A stretch of 64,000 nucleotides of DNA from Bradyrhizobium neotropicale (GTDB lineage Bacteria; Pseudomonadota; Alphaproteobacteria; Rhizobiales; Xanthobacteraceae), in the NCBI RefSeq assembly GCF_001641695.1, contig NZ_LSEF01000025.1, positions 67,297 through 131,296 on the forward strand. The letters run 5' to 3'. The position numbers and the translations under genes are program-made. The number at the start of each line of letters is the position of its first letter. Position 1 is the stretch's first letter. Shown here in pieces: positions 28,701-36,985 of the stretch. The notes under the pieces are model-generated. The model was not told the origin of the DNA. It did not search any database and was given only the letters and a program-made list of their open reading frames with translations.

Positions 28701-30719
28701 CTGGAGCAGCCAGCGAAGACCGTCCTGATCTGCTCGTGTGAAGACACGATGCGCCTTGACGTGGCCGCTATCCGGCGTGGATGCCCCAATTGCGAGATCA
28801 GGAGCCATCGCCATCTCTGCGGCGCAGAACTCGATCATTTCCGCAATGCCGCAAAGGCGGACGGCCCGCTGACGGTCGCCTGTACGCAGCAGGCCGCGCA
28901 GTTCACCGACGAGAGCGGCGAACGCCCTGGCGGCATCAGCTTCGTCAACATCCGCGAGACGGCCGGCTGGTCGCGCGACGGCGCGAATGCGGGCCCGAAG
29001 ATGGCCGCGCTGCTCGCGGCGGCTGAGATTCCCGCGCCGGACTATCCGTTGGTCACTTTGACGAGCGACGGCATCATCCTGATCTATGGGCGCGACGAGG
29101 CCGCGATCGAAGCCGGGCGGCTGCTCGCGGATCACCTCGATGTCACGGTCATGCTCAAGCAGCCGGCAGACGTCACGCCGCCTGGCACGGCAGTATTCCC
29201 GATCGTGAAGGGCACGATCCGCAACGCGCGGGGACATTTTGGCGCTTTCGAGCTCACGATCGACGACTACGCTCAGCCGCACCCATCTTCGCGCGACCGT
29301 TTCGTGTTCGAAGTCCCGCGCAACAGAGCGACCTCACGCTGCGATCTCGTGCTCGACCTCTCCGGCGGGGCGCCGCTGTTCCCCGCGCACGACCTGCGGG
29401 ACGGCTATCTCCGCGCGGATCCGAAAGATCCCGCGGCCGTGCTGCGTGCGGTGCTTGCCGCGCGCGATCTCGTCGGAAGCTTCGACAAGCCGAGATACGT
29501 CGACTTCACGCCCAGCCTCTGCGCGCATTCGCGCTCGAAGCTGACCGGATGCCATCGCTGCCTGGATTTATGCCCGACCGGCGCGATCACGCCGGACGGC
29601 GACCATGTCGCTGTCAACGCAGAGATCTGCGCGGGTTGCGGGCAATGCGCGTCCGCCTGCCCCACAGGCGCTGCATCCTACGCCCTGCCGCCCGCCGACA
29701 TCCAGTTGCAGATCCTTCGCGCCATGTTGCTCGCCTACCGCGAGGCCGGCGGCACGCAGCCGGTGCTATTGCTGCATGACAGCCAGCACGGCACGCCCCT
29801 GATCGATGCGCTCGCCCGTCATGGCGACGGATTGCCGGCCAATGTGATTCCCCTCGCCGTCAACGAGCTGACGCAGGTCGGCCTCGAGGCCATCATCGGC
29901 GCATTCGCCTATGGCGCAGCTGCCGTCCGGTTCCTGCTGCGCGCCAAGCCACGACACAGCGTGACCGGATTATTGCAGACGATCGGAATGGCCGAGACCA
30001 TTCTAGCCGGGCTCGGATTTGACGGACGCCGCGTGACCACGATCGAAACCGACGATCCCGACGCTCTGACTGAGCAACTGACGGGGATTGGAGACCTTGC
30101 CGGCCTCGTGACATCGGCCACTTTCCGGACCGTCGGTAAGCGCGGCGACCTGCTTCGCTTCGGCTTGAGTGAACTGCACCGCCTCGCCCCCAACCAGGTT
30201 GATGTGATTGCCTTGCCTCAGGGCGCGCCGATCGGTGCGATCACCGTCGACACCGGCGGTTGCACGCTGTGCCTGTCCTGTGTGTCGGCCTGCCCAACCG
30301 GCGCGCTTCGTGCCGATCCCGACCGTCCCGTCCTCAAATTCGTGGAAGACGCCTGTGTGCAGTGCGGACTGTGCCAGAGCACCTGTCCTGAGAAGGTCAT
30401 CACGCTCACCCCACAGATCGACTTCCGGGCAAGGCGCGCGCCGGCGCAAGTGATCAAGGAAGAAGAACCCGCCCTGTGTGTTCGTTGCGGCACGCCCTTC
30501 GGCGTCAAGAGCACGATCGACCGGATCGCGACCAAGCTCGAGGGACGCCATTGGATGTACCCCGCCGGCGACAGGCGGGCCGAGGCCTTGCGCATGTGCG
30601 CCGACTGCCGCGTCATCGTCATGAGCGAACAGCAGTTCGATCCGATCCAGGACGTTCCGGAACGCGCGCCACCACGGACGACGGATGATTATCTGCGCCA
30701 ACGCGAGAACAAGGAATAG
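28701..30719 (+). CDS. Large multi-cluster 4Fe-4S protein of the formate locus, probable CTG start
   Basis: The best start is CTG 28701, with GGAGGG at 28690-28695 and a 5-nt spacer, giving 672 aa. The first ATG is 28749, but it would cut off the clearly coding segment KTVLICSCEDT with its CxC pair. Four ferredoxin-type cysteine sets are visible: CHRCLDLCP, CAGCGQCASACP, CTLCLSCVSACP and CVQCGLCQSTCP. A late CVRC/CADC zinc- or cluster-like pair follows. Between the ferredoxin pairs lies a region resembling MvhD/HdrA-type electron-transfer modules (LTQVGLEAIIGAFAYGAAAVRFLL). No signal peptide is seen, so it is cytoplasmic. It probably shuttles electrons for, or helps assemble, the formate dehydrogenase. 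Confidence 0.85.
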   Translation: MEQPAKTVLICSCEDTMRLDVAAIRRGCPNCEIRSHRHLCGAELDHFRNAAKADGPLTVACTQQAAQFTDESGERPGGISFVNIRETAGWSRDGANAGPKMAALLAAAEIPAPDYPLVTLTSDGIILIYGRDEAAIEAGRLLADHLDVTVMLKQPADVTPPGTAVFPIVKGTIRNARGHFGAFELTIDDYAQPHPSSRDRFVFEVPRNRATSRCDLVLDLSGGAPLFPAHDLRDGYLRADPKDPAAVLRAVLAARDLVGSFDKPRYVDFTPSLCAHSRSKLTGCHRCLDLCPTGAITPDGDHVAVNAEICAGCGQCASACPTGAASYALPPADIQLQILRAMLLAYREAGGTQPVLLLHDSQHGTPLIDALARHGDGLPANVIPLAVNELTQVGLEAIIGAFAYGAAAVRFLLRAKPRHSVTGLLQTIGMAETILAGLGFDGRRVTTIETDDPDALTEQLTGIGDLAGLVTSATFRTVGKRGDLLRFGLSELHRLAPNQVDVIALPQGAPIGAITVDTGGCTLCLSCVSACPTGALRADPDRPVLKFVEDACVQCGLCQSTCPEKVITLTPQIDFRARRAPAQVIKEEEPALCVRCGTPFGVKSTIDRIATKLEGRHWMYPAGDRRAEALRMCADCRVIVMSEQQFDPIQDVPERAPPRTTDDYLRQRENKE

Positions 30720-30722
30720 CCG

Positions 30723-31016
30723 ATGCCTCGTTTCATGATGGTTCCGTCGACATGCCTCATCGCCACGATGCTTGCCGGCACGGCCGTCCCCGCCGCCACC
30801 CTCACCAAGGCGGAAAAGGTCGCGCTCAAACAGGCGGTCGTCGCCTGCAAGGCGGAGGCAAAGGGCAAGAAGATCAAGTGGCTGTCACGCCGCAAATACG
30901 TCAACCAGTGTGTCGTGACGGCGCTCAAGGAACATCCCAGCATCGATGTTGCTCGCATGCTCGAGGAGCGCCCTGAGCTGACGAATATGCCCGTAGAGCA
31001 ATGGCCGGGGTATTAA
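30723..31016 (+). CDS. Small secreted protein, possibly PsiF-repeat-like
   Basis: The 97-aa protein begins 3 bp after the Fe-S protein gene and is clearly co-transcribed with it. The signal peptide ends near AVPAATL. The mature part is Lys/Ala-rich with two cysteines in a spacing (ACKAEAKGKK...YVNQC) that resembles a PsiF-type repeat. A C-terminal helix with HPSIDVARMLEERPEL follows. The function is unknown. The PsiF resemblance is weak and by eye only. Confidence 0.72.
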   Translation: MPRFMMVPSTCLIATMLAGTAVPAATLTKAEKVALKQAVVACKAEAKGKKIKWLSRRKYVNQCVVTALKEHPSIDVARMLEERPELTNMPVEQWPGY

Positions 31017-31028
31017 ATTTAGATCGAG

Positions 31029-32321
31029 CTACTTCGATGTCGCACGCGCCAGAAAGTCAGTGAGCGCGCGGCGATCTTCGGCTGAGCCGATGTGCTGCTC
31101 CGGCATCTTGGTGCCGGGCGTATACGCGTTCGGCCCGATTTCGAACAGCTTTGAGACAGTCTCCGGCGTCCAGACAATGTCCATCGCCCTGAGTGCGTCG
31201 GAGAAGCGGTAGCCCGGCAGCGAAGCGATCCTCCGGCCGAAGAGCCCGGCAAGCGTCGGGCCGGCGCGCTGCACCTCCGTCTCCGACAATGTGTGGCAGG
31301 CGACGCAGGCCCTGAAGATTTCGGCGCCGTGATCGCCGGCATAGGCGGCGAGCGGATCCGCCGGCGCGCCCAGCACGTTCGAACCGATCGCTTCGCCGGT
31401 CAGTGCATTCCAGCGCCTGATCTTGCCGTCGGCGTTGCCGGTCAGGAGCGTCGCGCCATCGGGCAGGAACGCAACCGACCAGACCGGCATGCCGAGCGCG
31501 GCGAGCGTTCGCACCACGCTGCGCGTTTTGCGATCGACGATCGTCACAGTGCCGTCAATCGCCGCCGCAGCGATCAAGGCGCCGTCATGCGAGATCGCCA
31601 GGGCCACGATCGGCGTGGCGCTGGCCATGACCTCGCCATTTCCCTTGCCATCGGCACTCAGCATGCGCAGCTTTCCGTCTGCTGCGCCGGTGACGATTTC
31701 GCCATCAGGCGAGATGGCTACGGCATTCAGCGGCGACGGCACCGTGACGACCTCGGCGCTGCCGTCCGGCGGGCGCCAGATCCGCACCGTGAGATCATAA
31801 CCCACGCTCACCAGTGATTTTCCATCGGGGGCAAAGGCCACGCCGTTCACGTTTTGCGAGTGACCTTGCAGCACGCGCGTCCCACCGTCGATCAGCGATG
31901 AAATCCGCACCGTGTGGTCCCACGAGGCTGATGCGAGCTTCGATGCATCAGGCGAAACGGCGAGCCCGGCAATAGGTCCCGCATGGCCCTCGAGAACCCG
32001 ATCCGGCTGCGGCCGGCCCGGCACCCAGATGGCGATCTGGCCGTCCGCACCGGCGGTTGCCATTCTTCCATCTCCGAGGAAGGCAACCGCATTCACCGCG
32101 CCCGAATGGAAGCGAAGGACCTGCTCGGCGGACTCGGTTGCGAGGGACCATCGGATCGCTGCGGTGTCGAAGCTACCCGACAGAACCGTCTTGCCATCGA
32201 CCGAAACGGCGATCGCACGGACAGGCCCGCCGTGTCCCGCCAACTGCGCCTGTGCGGGCTGCAGCGCAAGGAGCAGCGAAGCCGTCAGAAGCACGGTGGC
32301 GAGACGCAAGGTCAAATCCAT
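31029..32321 (-). CDS. WD40-repeat protein fused to a C-terminal cytochrome c
   Basis: The 430-aa periplasmic protein has a signal peptide (cleavage near PAQAQ). A beta-propeller of WD40 repeats follows, with recurrent GH-type turns such as LAGHGGPVRAIAVSVDGKTVLSG and LEGHAGPIAGLAVSPDASKL. The final 90 or so residues are a class I cytochrome c with CVACH (C339, C342, H343) and a probable axial Met406 in TKMPE. It is convergent with the small secreted protein gene (12 bp apart). The combination suggests an electron carrier with a protein-docking scaffold. Its partner is unknown; the nearby formate dehydrogenase is a candidate only by proximity. Confidence 0.9.
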   Translation of the reverse strand: MDLTLRLATVLLTASLLLALQPAQAQLAGHGGPVRAIAVSVDGKTVLSGSFDTAAIRWSLATESAEQVLRFHSGAVNAVAFLGDGRMATAGADGQIAIWVPGRPQPDRVLEGHAGPIAGLAVSPDASKLASASWDHTVRISSLIDGGTRVLQGHSQNVNGVAFAPDGKSLVSVGYDLTVRIWRPPDGSAEVVTVPSPLNAVAISPDGEIVTGAADGKLRMLSADGKGNGEVMASATPIVALAISHDGALIAAAAIDGTVTIVDRKTRSVVRTLAALGMPVWSVAFLPDGATLLTGNADGKIRRWNALTGEAIGSNVLGAPADPLAAYAGDHGAEIFRACVACHTLSETEVQRAGPTLAGLFGRRIASLPGYRFSDALRAMDIVWTPETVSKLFEIGPNAYTPGTKMPEQHIGSAEDRRALTDFLARATSK

Positions 32322-32575
32322 TAGCTGTCGGAGATACTCACAGCGACGCCCCGTGCCATTCCGCCTGGCTTTAGCGGCACGGCCAAATGCCGACCCGCGA
32401 CGCCCGTCAGCTCCTGCCGGCGGTCGTTCTGCAGATCTCGCGTGTCCGTTCCGACAGGCTTGGGGCCCTTGGGCAAAAACGCACCCGTTTGATCCAGCTC
32501 AACGAGGGGACCTCGCATTGGGTTCCAGGTGCGACAAGCGGCGCCTTGAAAGGCGACCTACATGATAGCAGTCTT

Positions 32576-32842
32576 ATGGCGCCTCACAGATCGAGGCCGA
32601 ACATGCAGATTCACCCGAAGACATATCTGCAGCTCATCTCGCGGTTGTGGCACTTTCGCGTGTTTCCGCCGCGACACCGCGACTCGCCCGCCCGGGACGC
32701 CTCGCCACTGCTGATCTACATCGTCGCCGTGCTAGCGCTGCTATTGGCTGTCCTTGAGGTTGACCTCCACCGTGAGTTGCTTCAGTCCTTCGGACTGCTC
32801 GGCGATCCCGCTGGGATCAACCCGATTTTTATGAGCCCTTGA
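32576..32842 (+). CDS. Possible small membrane protein (88 aa)
   Basis: ATG 32576 opens 88 codons with one clear hydrophobic segment (LLIYIVAVLALLLAVLEVDL) near the C-terminus, after a basic N-terminal half. An internal ATG at 32603 is an alternative start. Ribosome sites are weak for both. The gene stands alone between the WD40-cytochrome gene and the next small gene. The helix is the only support, and the frame could be spurious. Confidence 0.35.
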   Translation: MAPHRSRPNMQIHPKTYLQLISRLWHFRVFPPRHRDSPARDASPLLIYIVAVLALLLAVLEVDLHRELLQSFGLLGDPAGINPIFMSP

Positions 32843-32922
32843 GATACAGCCTATGACGCTGCGGCTCCCGCAGGCGAACAAACCGCCCGACGCATTGTTC
32901 AAGACGCACGGCAGCATTCTCT

Positions 32923-33132
32923 CTACGGCTGTGCTCCCCTTGGAAACACCAGGGATCGATCTTCGAAATCTTCAACCGCCAGTCTGCCCTGTTGCGCCTT
33001 ATGCATCTCTCGCATAGCGGGCATCCCTGCCACCGATGCGCGATTCTCCGAGGATGGATGCGATCGAAGCATATTCGTCGCGCCCACGATAACCGCGAGG
33101 GCGGTGAGGCCGGAGATCATCAGGAGCTTCAT
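32923..33132 (-). CDS. Small secreted protein (69 aa)
   Basis: The ATG at 33132 is preceded by GGAGG (33138-33142) with a 5-nt spacer. The product has a hydrophobic N-terminal segment (MKLLMISGLTALAVIVGA) that may be a signal peptide or an anchor. A short polar tail rich in charged residues and methionines follows (GMPAMREMHKAQQG). No family is recognised. A perfect CRP-type palindrome lies 63-78 bp upstream of the start (33195-33210). Confidence 0.6.
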   Translation of the reverse strand: MKLLMISGLTALAVIVGATNMLRSHPSSENRASVAGMPAMREMHKAQQGRLAVEDFEDRSLVFPRGAQP

Positions 33133-33194
33133 GCGAACCTCCGTTGGTTCTGCGAGAGTAGAAGCTCTGACTAGTGCAGGACTCGAAGCCGCCG

Positions 33195-33210
33195 TGTGAG
33201 ATCCCTCACA
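33195..33210. promoter_or_regulatory. Perfect TGTGA-N6-TCACA palindrome (CRP-type site)
   Basis: The sequence TGTGAGATCCCTCACA matches the enterobacterial CRP consensus exactly in both half-sites. It sits in the 168-bp gap between the leftward Crp/Fnr-type regulator gene (ending at 33301) and the leftward 69-aa secreted protein gene, about 63 bp upstream of the latter. Whether the organism has a regulator with this specificity cannot be told from the window. Confidence 0.45.
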
Positions 33211-33300
33211 TTTCTCATTTTCTTGATGATGCCCGCCACGCGTCCGGAACGGGAGCAGAAACCGGCCCTGCCCGGCGAAGCCGACGATTGCTTCGAAGAT

Positions 33301-34188
33301 CTATAGTCCGCCGCGCGGAGAGTGAGGATAAGTTGCGGGCAGCGGCGTTAGTCCGGCGACTGTCAGGACCAGAGGCGTGACGCGGCGATCTTCGTCTTCA
33401 GACGTGCGAGCTTCGGCCTGACACTTGCTCCCGAATTCCTCCAGGCCCGCGCGCTTCTCGAACATCGCCGACAACAGAGACGCGAGTGGAGATTTCTTCT
33501 TCAACTCCTCGACGTCGACGACGCGGATCGCATGGCGGCTCTCTCGCTCGATCAGGCCGCTGTCGCAGAACCTCATCATCGTGCGGCTCAACGTGTCGCA
33601 GTTGATGACGAGATAGTTGGCGATGTCGGTGCGCGACATCGGAAGCTCGACCGTCACGCTGCGGGAGTCCATGCGCCCCTTCCTCAGTGCCAGGGCCAGG
33701 ATGAACGAGGCGACGCGCTGCTCGGTCTCGAGGCGACCGACCAGCAATTGATGAATGTTGGCACGTGCCAGTTGATTGTGGCACCGCATGACCAGGAACG
33801 CCCAGTAATCATGCACCGGCACGATCCGATTGGCGGAGGGCGGATCCAGGGACACCAACGATGCGCGAGTGATCGCCCTCAGCGAAACGCCGGGCGCGGG
33901 AAGCACCGTCGCGGCCGACAGCACGTCGCCGGCGACGAGAAAGTCCAGCACCTGCAACTTTCCTTTGGCCGGCGTTGCGTCAATTGCCAGCATGCCCTCC
34001 CGCAGCACCACCACCTTCCCCGGCGGAGGAAGCGGAACGCGCTGCTGCGAGTTGAGGTGCAGGCAGTCGCCATCGGCGCAGATGTATTCGATAAATTGTC
34101 CGACTTCGTCGAGCGGCGGGTTGAGTGTGGATGAACGCAATTGCGGTGGAGAAAGATCTTCAACAAATGGCTTGCGCCGGGGGATCAT
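33301..34188 (-). CDS. Crp/Fnr-family transcriptional regulator with a long C-terminal extension
   Basis: The 295-aa protein has a Crp-type cyclic-nucleotide-binding-like beta-roll (residues about 30-130, with GKVVVLREGMLAI), a dimerisation helix (HNQLARANIHQLLVGRLETEQRVASFIL), and an HTH of the FixK/Fnr type (MSRTDIANYLVINCDTLSRTMMRF). It lacks the four-cysteine FNR cluster; only C36 and C41 in YICADGDC lie near the N-terminus. About 60 residues follow the HTH, longer than usual for FixK. The lack of a cluster suggests a FixK-like or signal-independent regulator. The targets are unknown. Confidence 0.88.
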   Translation of the reverse strand: MIPRRKPFVEDLSPPQLRSSTLNPPLDEVGQFIEYICADGDCLHLNSQQRVPLPPPGKVVVLREGMLAIDATPAKGKLQVLDFLVAGDVLSAATVLPAPGVSLRAITRASLVSLDPPSANRIVPVHDYWAFLVMRCHNQLARANIHQLLVGRLETEQRVASFILALALRKGRMDSRSVTVELPMSRTDIANYLVINCDTLSRTMMRFCDSGLIERESRHAIRVVDVEELKKKSPLASLLSAMFEKRAGLEEFGSKCQAEARTSEDEDRRVTPLVLTVAGLTPLPATYPHSPRGGL

Positions 34189-34697
34189 TGCAGGGCCCTC
34201 TTCGGGAGCCTTGGCGCTGACCTCGCGTCAGCGACGAGCGCTCAAAATCAAATGAATAGATAAACAGCAACGCAGAGGGCGAAGTGTATCACGCGCAGCC
34301 GCCGATCGAACGGTCATGAGGGGGTAGACCTCATGCGCCGCATTTCGAATCGAGAATACCCTTTTGGTGGTAATCCCAAATTGCGGCGCTGGGGCTTGAT
34401 GCGCTTGTCTGATTCCACTCTTGGCGGACGCAAGCCGCATCCCGGTTGAAGGCGCCACTACAATGCCAAAGCGCGGGTGTGTCCAACGAGAAACCCTGTC
34501 GCGCGTCAGAGTTCTCCATCGGAGACGCGCGCGAGCATATCCAGGCATCGCGCGCCACATCATCGTGCAGCCGCGATGCTGCCTGACGTCAGTCCTCGAT
34601 GAAACCGCTGTCGAGATGCATGGCCACCGCCACAATACTGTCGCGGTCGATGAACACGGCCGGATCGGAGAAAGAGTGTGCTGGCGACTAACGCCAT
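34189..34697. other. Gene-free interval between Crp/Fnr and LuxR-type regulator genes
   Basis: This 509-bp stretch has overlapping open frames on both strands, none with a convincing ribosome site or product. Close to the Crp/Fnr start there is an inverted repeat GCTGAC-N5-GTCAGC (34216-34232), which may be an operator or mRNA hairpin. An AT-richer stretch at about 34240-34270 could be promoter. Nothing else is recognised. Confidence 0.45.
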
Positions 34698-35366
34698 TCA
34701 GCTGCGGCGAATGCGTGGCCGCCCCTTTTTTGGAGCCACTTCACTCGCGCTGCCGACCCGAGCGAGAGCAAGTGCTGCCAGCACCGTGCGATTGGAGACC
34801 TGGAGCTTCTGGAAGACATGATGAAGATGCACCTTGATGGTGCCATCCGAAATATTCAGCCGGCGCCCGATTGCCTTGTTCGACAATCCTTCCGAAACCA
34901 GACGTATGATCTGGCGTTCGCGATCCGTCAGCGTCATCAAGGCATCCTCCGAACCCTGATCGCGAGGAGCCGGCCTAGGCAGAGGCGAAAGGTCGCGGCC
35001 TTCCGCGATTTGACGCAGGGCCTGCAGGAGTACTTCTGGCGCCACTTCTTTCAAGAAGATGCTGTGACCATTGATCGCAGTTGACGCGACCAATTCGCGC
35101 CCATGCTCCGCCGTCGTGAAGAACACCAATCGCGTCTGGAGTTCTTCCGAGTTCACAATGGAAAGAAGTTCGAGGCCGGACAGACCGGGCAGCGCGACAT
35201 CGACGATGGCAATGTCAGGCTCGAGATTGCGCAACGCCTCAATGAAGCCCGCGCCATCACTGCAGGACGCAACGATTTTGAAGTCGCGGTCGGCTTCGAG
35301 CAGGCCACTTAAGCCCAACAGCACCACCGGATGCCGGTCCGCTATGACGACACTGATACGACCCAT
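34698..35366 (-). CDS. NarL/LuxR-type response regulator
   Basis: The product is 222 aa from ATG 35366; a TTG at 35390 would add eight residues, and neither start has a clearly better ribosome site. The receiver domain is complete, with an early acidic residue in VVIADRHPVV, the phospho-acceptor Asp in DIAIVDVALPG and the late Lys in HSIFLKEVAP. The C-terminal LuxR HTH reads LTDRERQIIRLVSEGLSNKA and DGTIKVHLHHVFQKL. No sensor kinase gene is adjacent, so it is an orphan regulator. It is transcribed divergently from the degenerate-receiver regulator. Confidence 0.9.
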   Translation of the reverse strand: MGRISVVIADRHPVVLLGLSGLLEADRDFKIVASCSDGAGFIEALRNLEPDIAIVDVALPGLSGLELLSIVNSEELQTRLVFFTTAEHGRELVASTAINGHSIFLKEVAPEVLLQALRQIAEGRDLSPLPRPAPRDQGSEDALMTLTDRERQIIRLVSEGLSNKAIGRRLNISDGTIKVHLHHVFQKLQVSNRTVLAALALARVGSASEVAPKKGRPRIRRS

Positions 35367-35950
35367 CTGGGCGATCCCAACCTCCCCCAACGTGATGAAC
35401 CGCCCCTGACCCCCGCTTATTCCGCAAACACTGCCACGTTTTCCCTACCGGCACATTCCGTAGGATGCCGGTAGGATTGGTACGAACGACTCCACCGTAG
35501 CACACGAGGTTCGCCGATTCTGTTAAGAAGAATACACAATCCTTGCTAATCATTTTATCGTTAACTCGCGCATAGGATGCATAATTGCAACCTATAGCGG
35601 CGTTTTTTCGCCCGCCGACTTCAAAGCTGCAGCCGCGCGACATTTAAGCTCACCCCCAGAGCGCCTATAACCAAAGATATATATGGATATCGGTAATTAG
35701 AATCTAACATTCAGAAAAGGCTCCGCGAAATAATCAAGGCTTTGGGAACTACGGGGTGCGGACCCCCCGAGTTCTGCCAAGGAGAGCGACGAAAGGAGAC
35801 AAGAGAGGACTACGACAGCCGCGATCTACACGATGGGACCGATTTCGAGACCAAGACCATTTCAGGACCAAAACAGCATTCCCTCGTGCCAGCACCGGAT
35901 GTCGACTGCCCCGTCTAGATTGTCATTGCGTCAAGGGCTGGGAGTGAAAA
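35367..35950. other. Divergent intergenic region between two LuxR-type regulator genes
   Basis: This stretch of about 580 bp is notably AT-richer than its surroundings, especially 35520-35720, with TATATATGG and TAGAATCTAAC-type sequences. It must carry promoters of both regulators. A ribosome site GGGAG lies just before ATG 35951. No gene with a believable start is seen. The lower GC content is a mild sign of acquired sequence or of a large regulatory region. Confidence 0.5.
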
Positions 35951-36835
35951 ATGTTGAGGCGACGATTTATCGCAACGGTTGTTATTGGAAAAAGCGTATT
36001 AATAAGAGAGGGCATCGCCGGAATACTGAGATCGGCGAATTTTCGCACTCTGACCTCTGTATCATGCGTCGATGACCTGCCGCCGGGCAAGCTGCAACCG
36101 CAAGATCAGCTGGCCTTAATGCTACATACCGGCGACGAGTTCGATACGGTGATCGAGCAACTCGAATTCCTGCGGGATCGCAATCCAAAAGTTCGTATTG
36201 CGATCGTCACCGATCACTATCGGCGGGACGAGATGGTTGCCGCGTTTCGCGCGGGTGCCAACGGCTATTTCGTCGATGCTATGACGCGCGATGCCTTCAT
36301 CAAATCCATTGAACTGCTGATGATGGGCGAAACCGTCTTCCCACCGGCGTCTCTGATGTCAATTGCACTCGAACCGGAGCGCGATATTGACCGAAAGCTG
36401 GAGCGGCAGGACAACGGCGATCCCAGACTCCTCGCCATGGAGGAGGACCAGCCGGCGCAGCAGTTGTCACCGCGCGAGAAATCGGTTCTGCGGTGCCTGA
36501 TCGCGGGCGACTCCAACAAGTCCATCGCGCGCAAGATCGACGTCGCCGAGGCGACCGTAAAGGTTCACGTCAAGGCGATCCTTCGCAAGATCCGGGTTCA
36601 GAACCGGACCCAGGCGGCGATCTGGGGAATGAACCACTGGTTTCCGGCGCCGTCGGCAAACACGAGGATCGGCGCTTCGCCTCCGACCGTCCAGATCGGC
36701 AAACGGCCCTTCGATACGATCGACGTAGCGTCCAACGTCGAGCCGATCGAGGCATCGCCTCCGATGGAGATGCCGACGCCGCTGCCAAACCATGTGAAGG
36801 CGCGTCGTTACGGGCGCCTGCTTCGAGGCGATTGA
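35951..36835 (+). CDS. LuxR-family regulator with a degenerate (pseudo-)receiver domain
   Basis: The 294-aa protein has a receiver-like fold with the key acidic residues missing. The first strand reads VVIGKSVLI instead of the usual Asp-Asp pair. The phospho-acceptor position is in LALMLHTGDE with no Asp at the strand end. The HTH is intact (LSPREKSVLRCLIAGDSNKSIARKI, EATVKVHVKAILRKI). A Pro-rich tail of about 70 residues follows. It stands next to the type I secretion and polysaccharide locus and is a reasonable candidate to regulate it, independent of phosphorylation. Confidence 0.88.
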   Translation: MLRRRFIATVVIGKSVLIREGIAGILRSANFRTLTSVSCVDDLPPGKLQPQDQLALMLHTGDEFDTVIEQLEFLRDRNPKVRIAIVTDHYRRDEMVAAFRAGANGYFVDAMTRDAFIKSIELLMMGETVFPPASLMSIALEPERDIDRKLERQDNGDPRLLAMEEDQPAQQLSPREKSVLRCLIAGDSNKSIARKIDVAEATVKVHVKAILRKIRVQNRTQAAIWGMNHWFPAPSANTRIGASPPTVQIGKRPFDTIDVASNVEPIEASPPMEMPTPLPNHVKARRYGRLLRGD

Positions 36836-36945
36836 GCCGCGGCGACACGTCACGCTTGGCCTGTCCCGCGTTGGCGGCACCGAGCTCGCGGCGGCATCCG
36901 CCGCCGTAGGGCTTACCGGACCATCGGTCGCCGCCGCAAGCGGCC

Positions 36946-36972
36946 CGAGCGTGAGTTCGCTTTTCACGCTCG
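36946..36972. terminator. Hairpin between convergent regulator and HlyD genes
   Basis: A perfect 9-bp stem CGAGCGTGA / TCACGCTCG with a 9-nt loop lies in the 150-bp convergent gap between the LuxR-type gene and the HlyD-type gene. For the leftward transcript it lies 14 bp past the stop. There is no long T-run, but a bidirectional terminator is the likely role. Confidence 0.55.
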
Positions 36973-36985
36973 AGCCCCCCTCTTC

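Noticed and set aside
27843..29282. 479-codon version of the pseudo-ligase gene
   Set aside because: The upstream half runs antisense through the Fe-S protein gene and has no ligase similarity. The coding region begins near 28598.
34228..34837. Frames of 135 (minus) and 138 (plus) codons between the regulator genes
   Set aside because: Both have Arg/Cys/His-rich shadow composition, and the plus one runs into the antisense of the LuxR-type gene. No ribosome site is seen.
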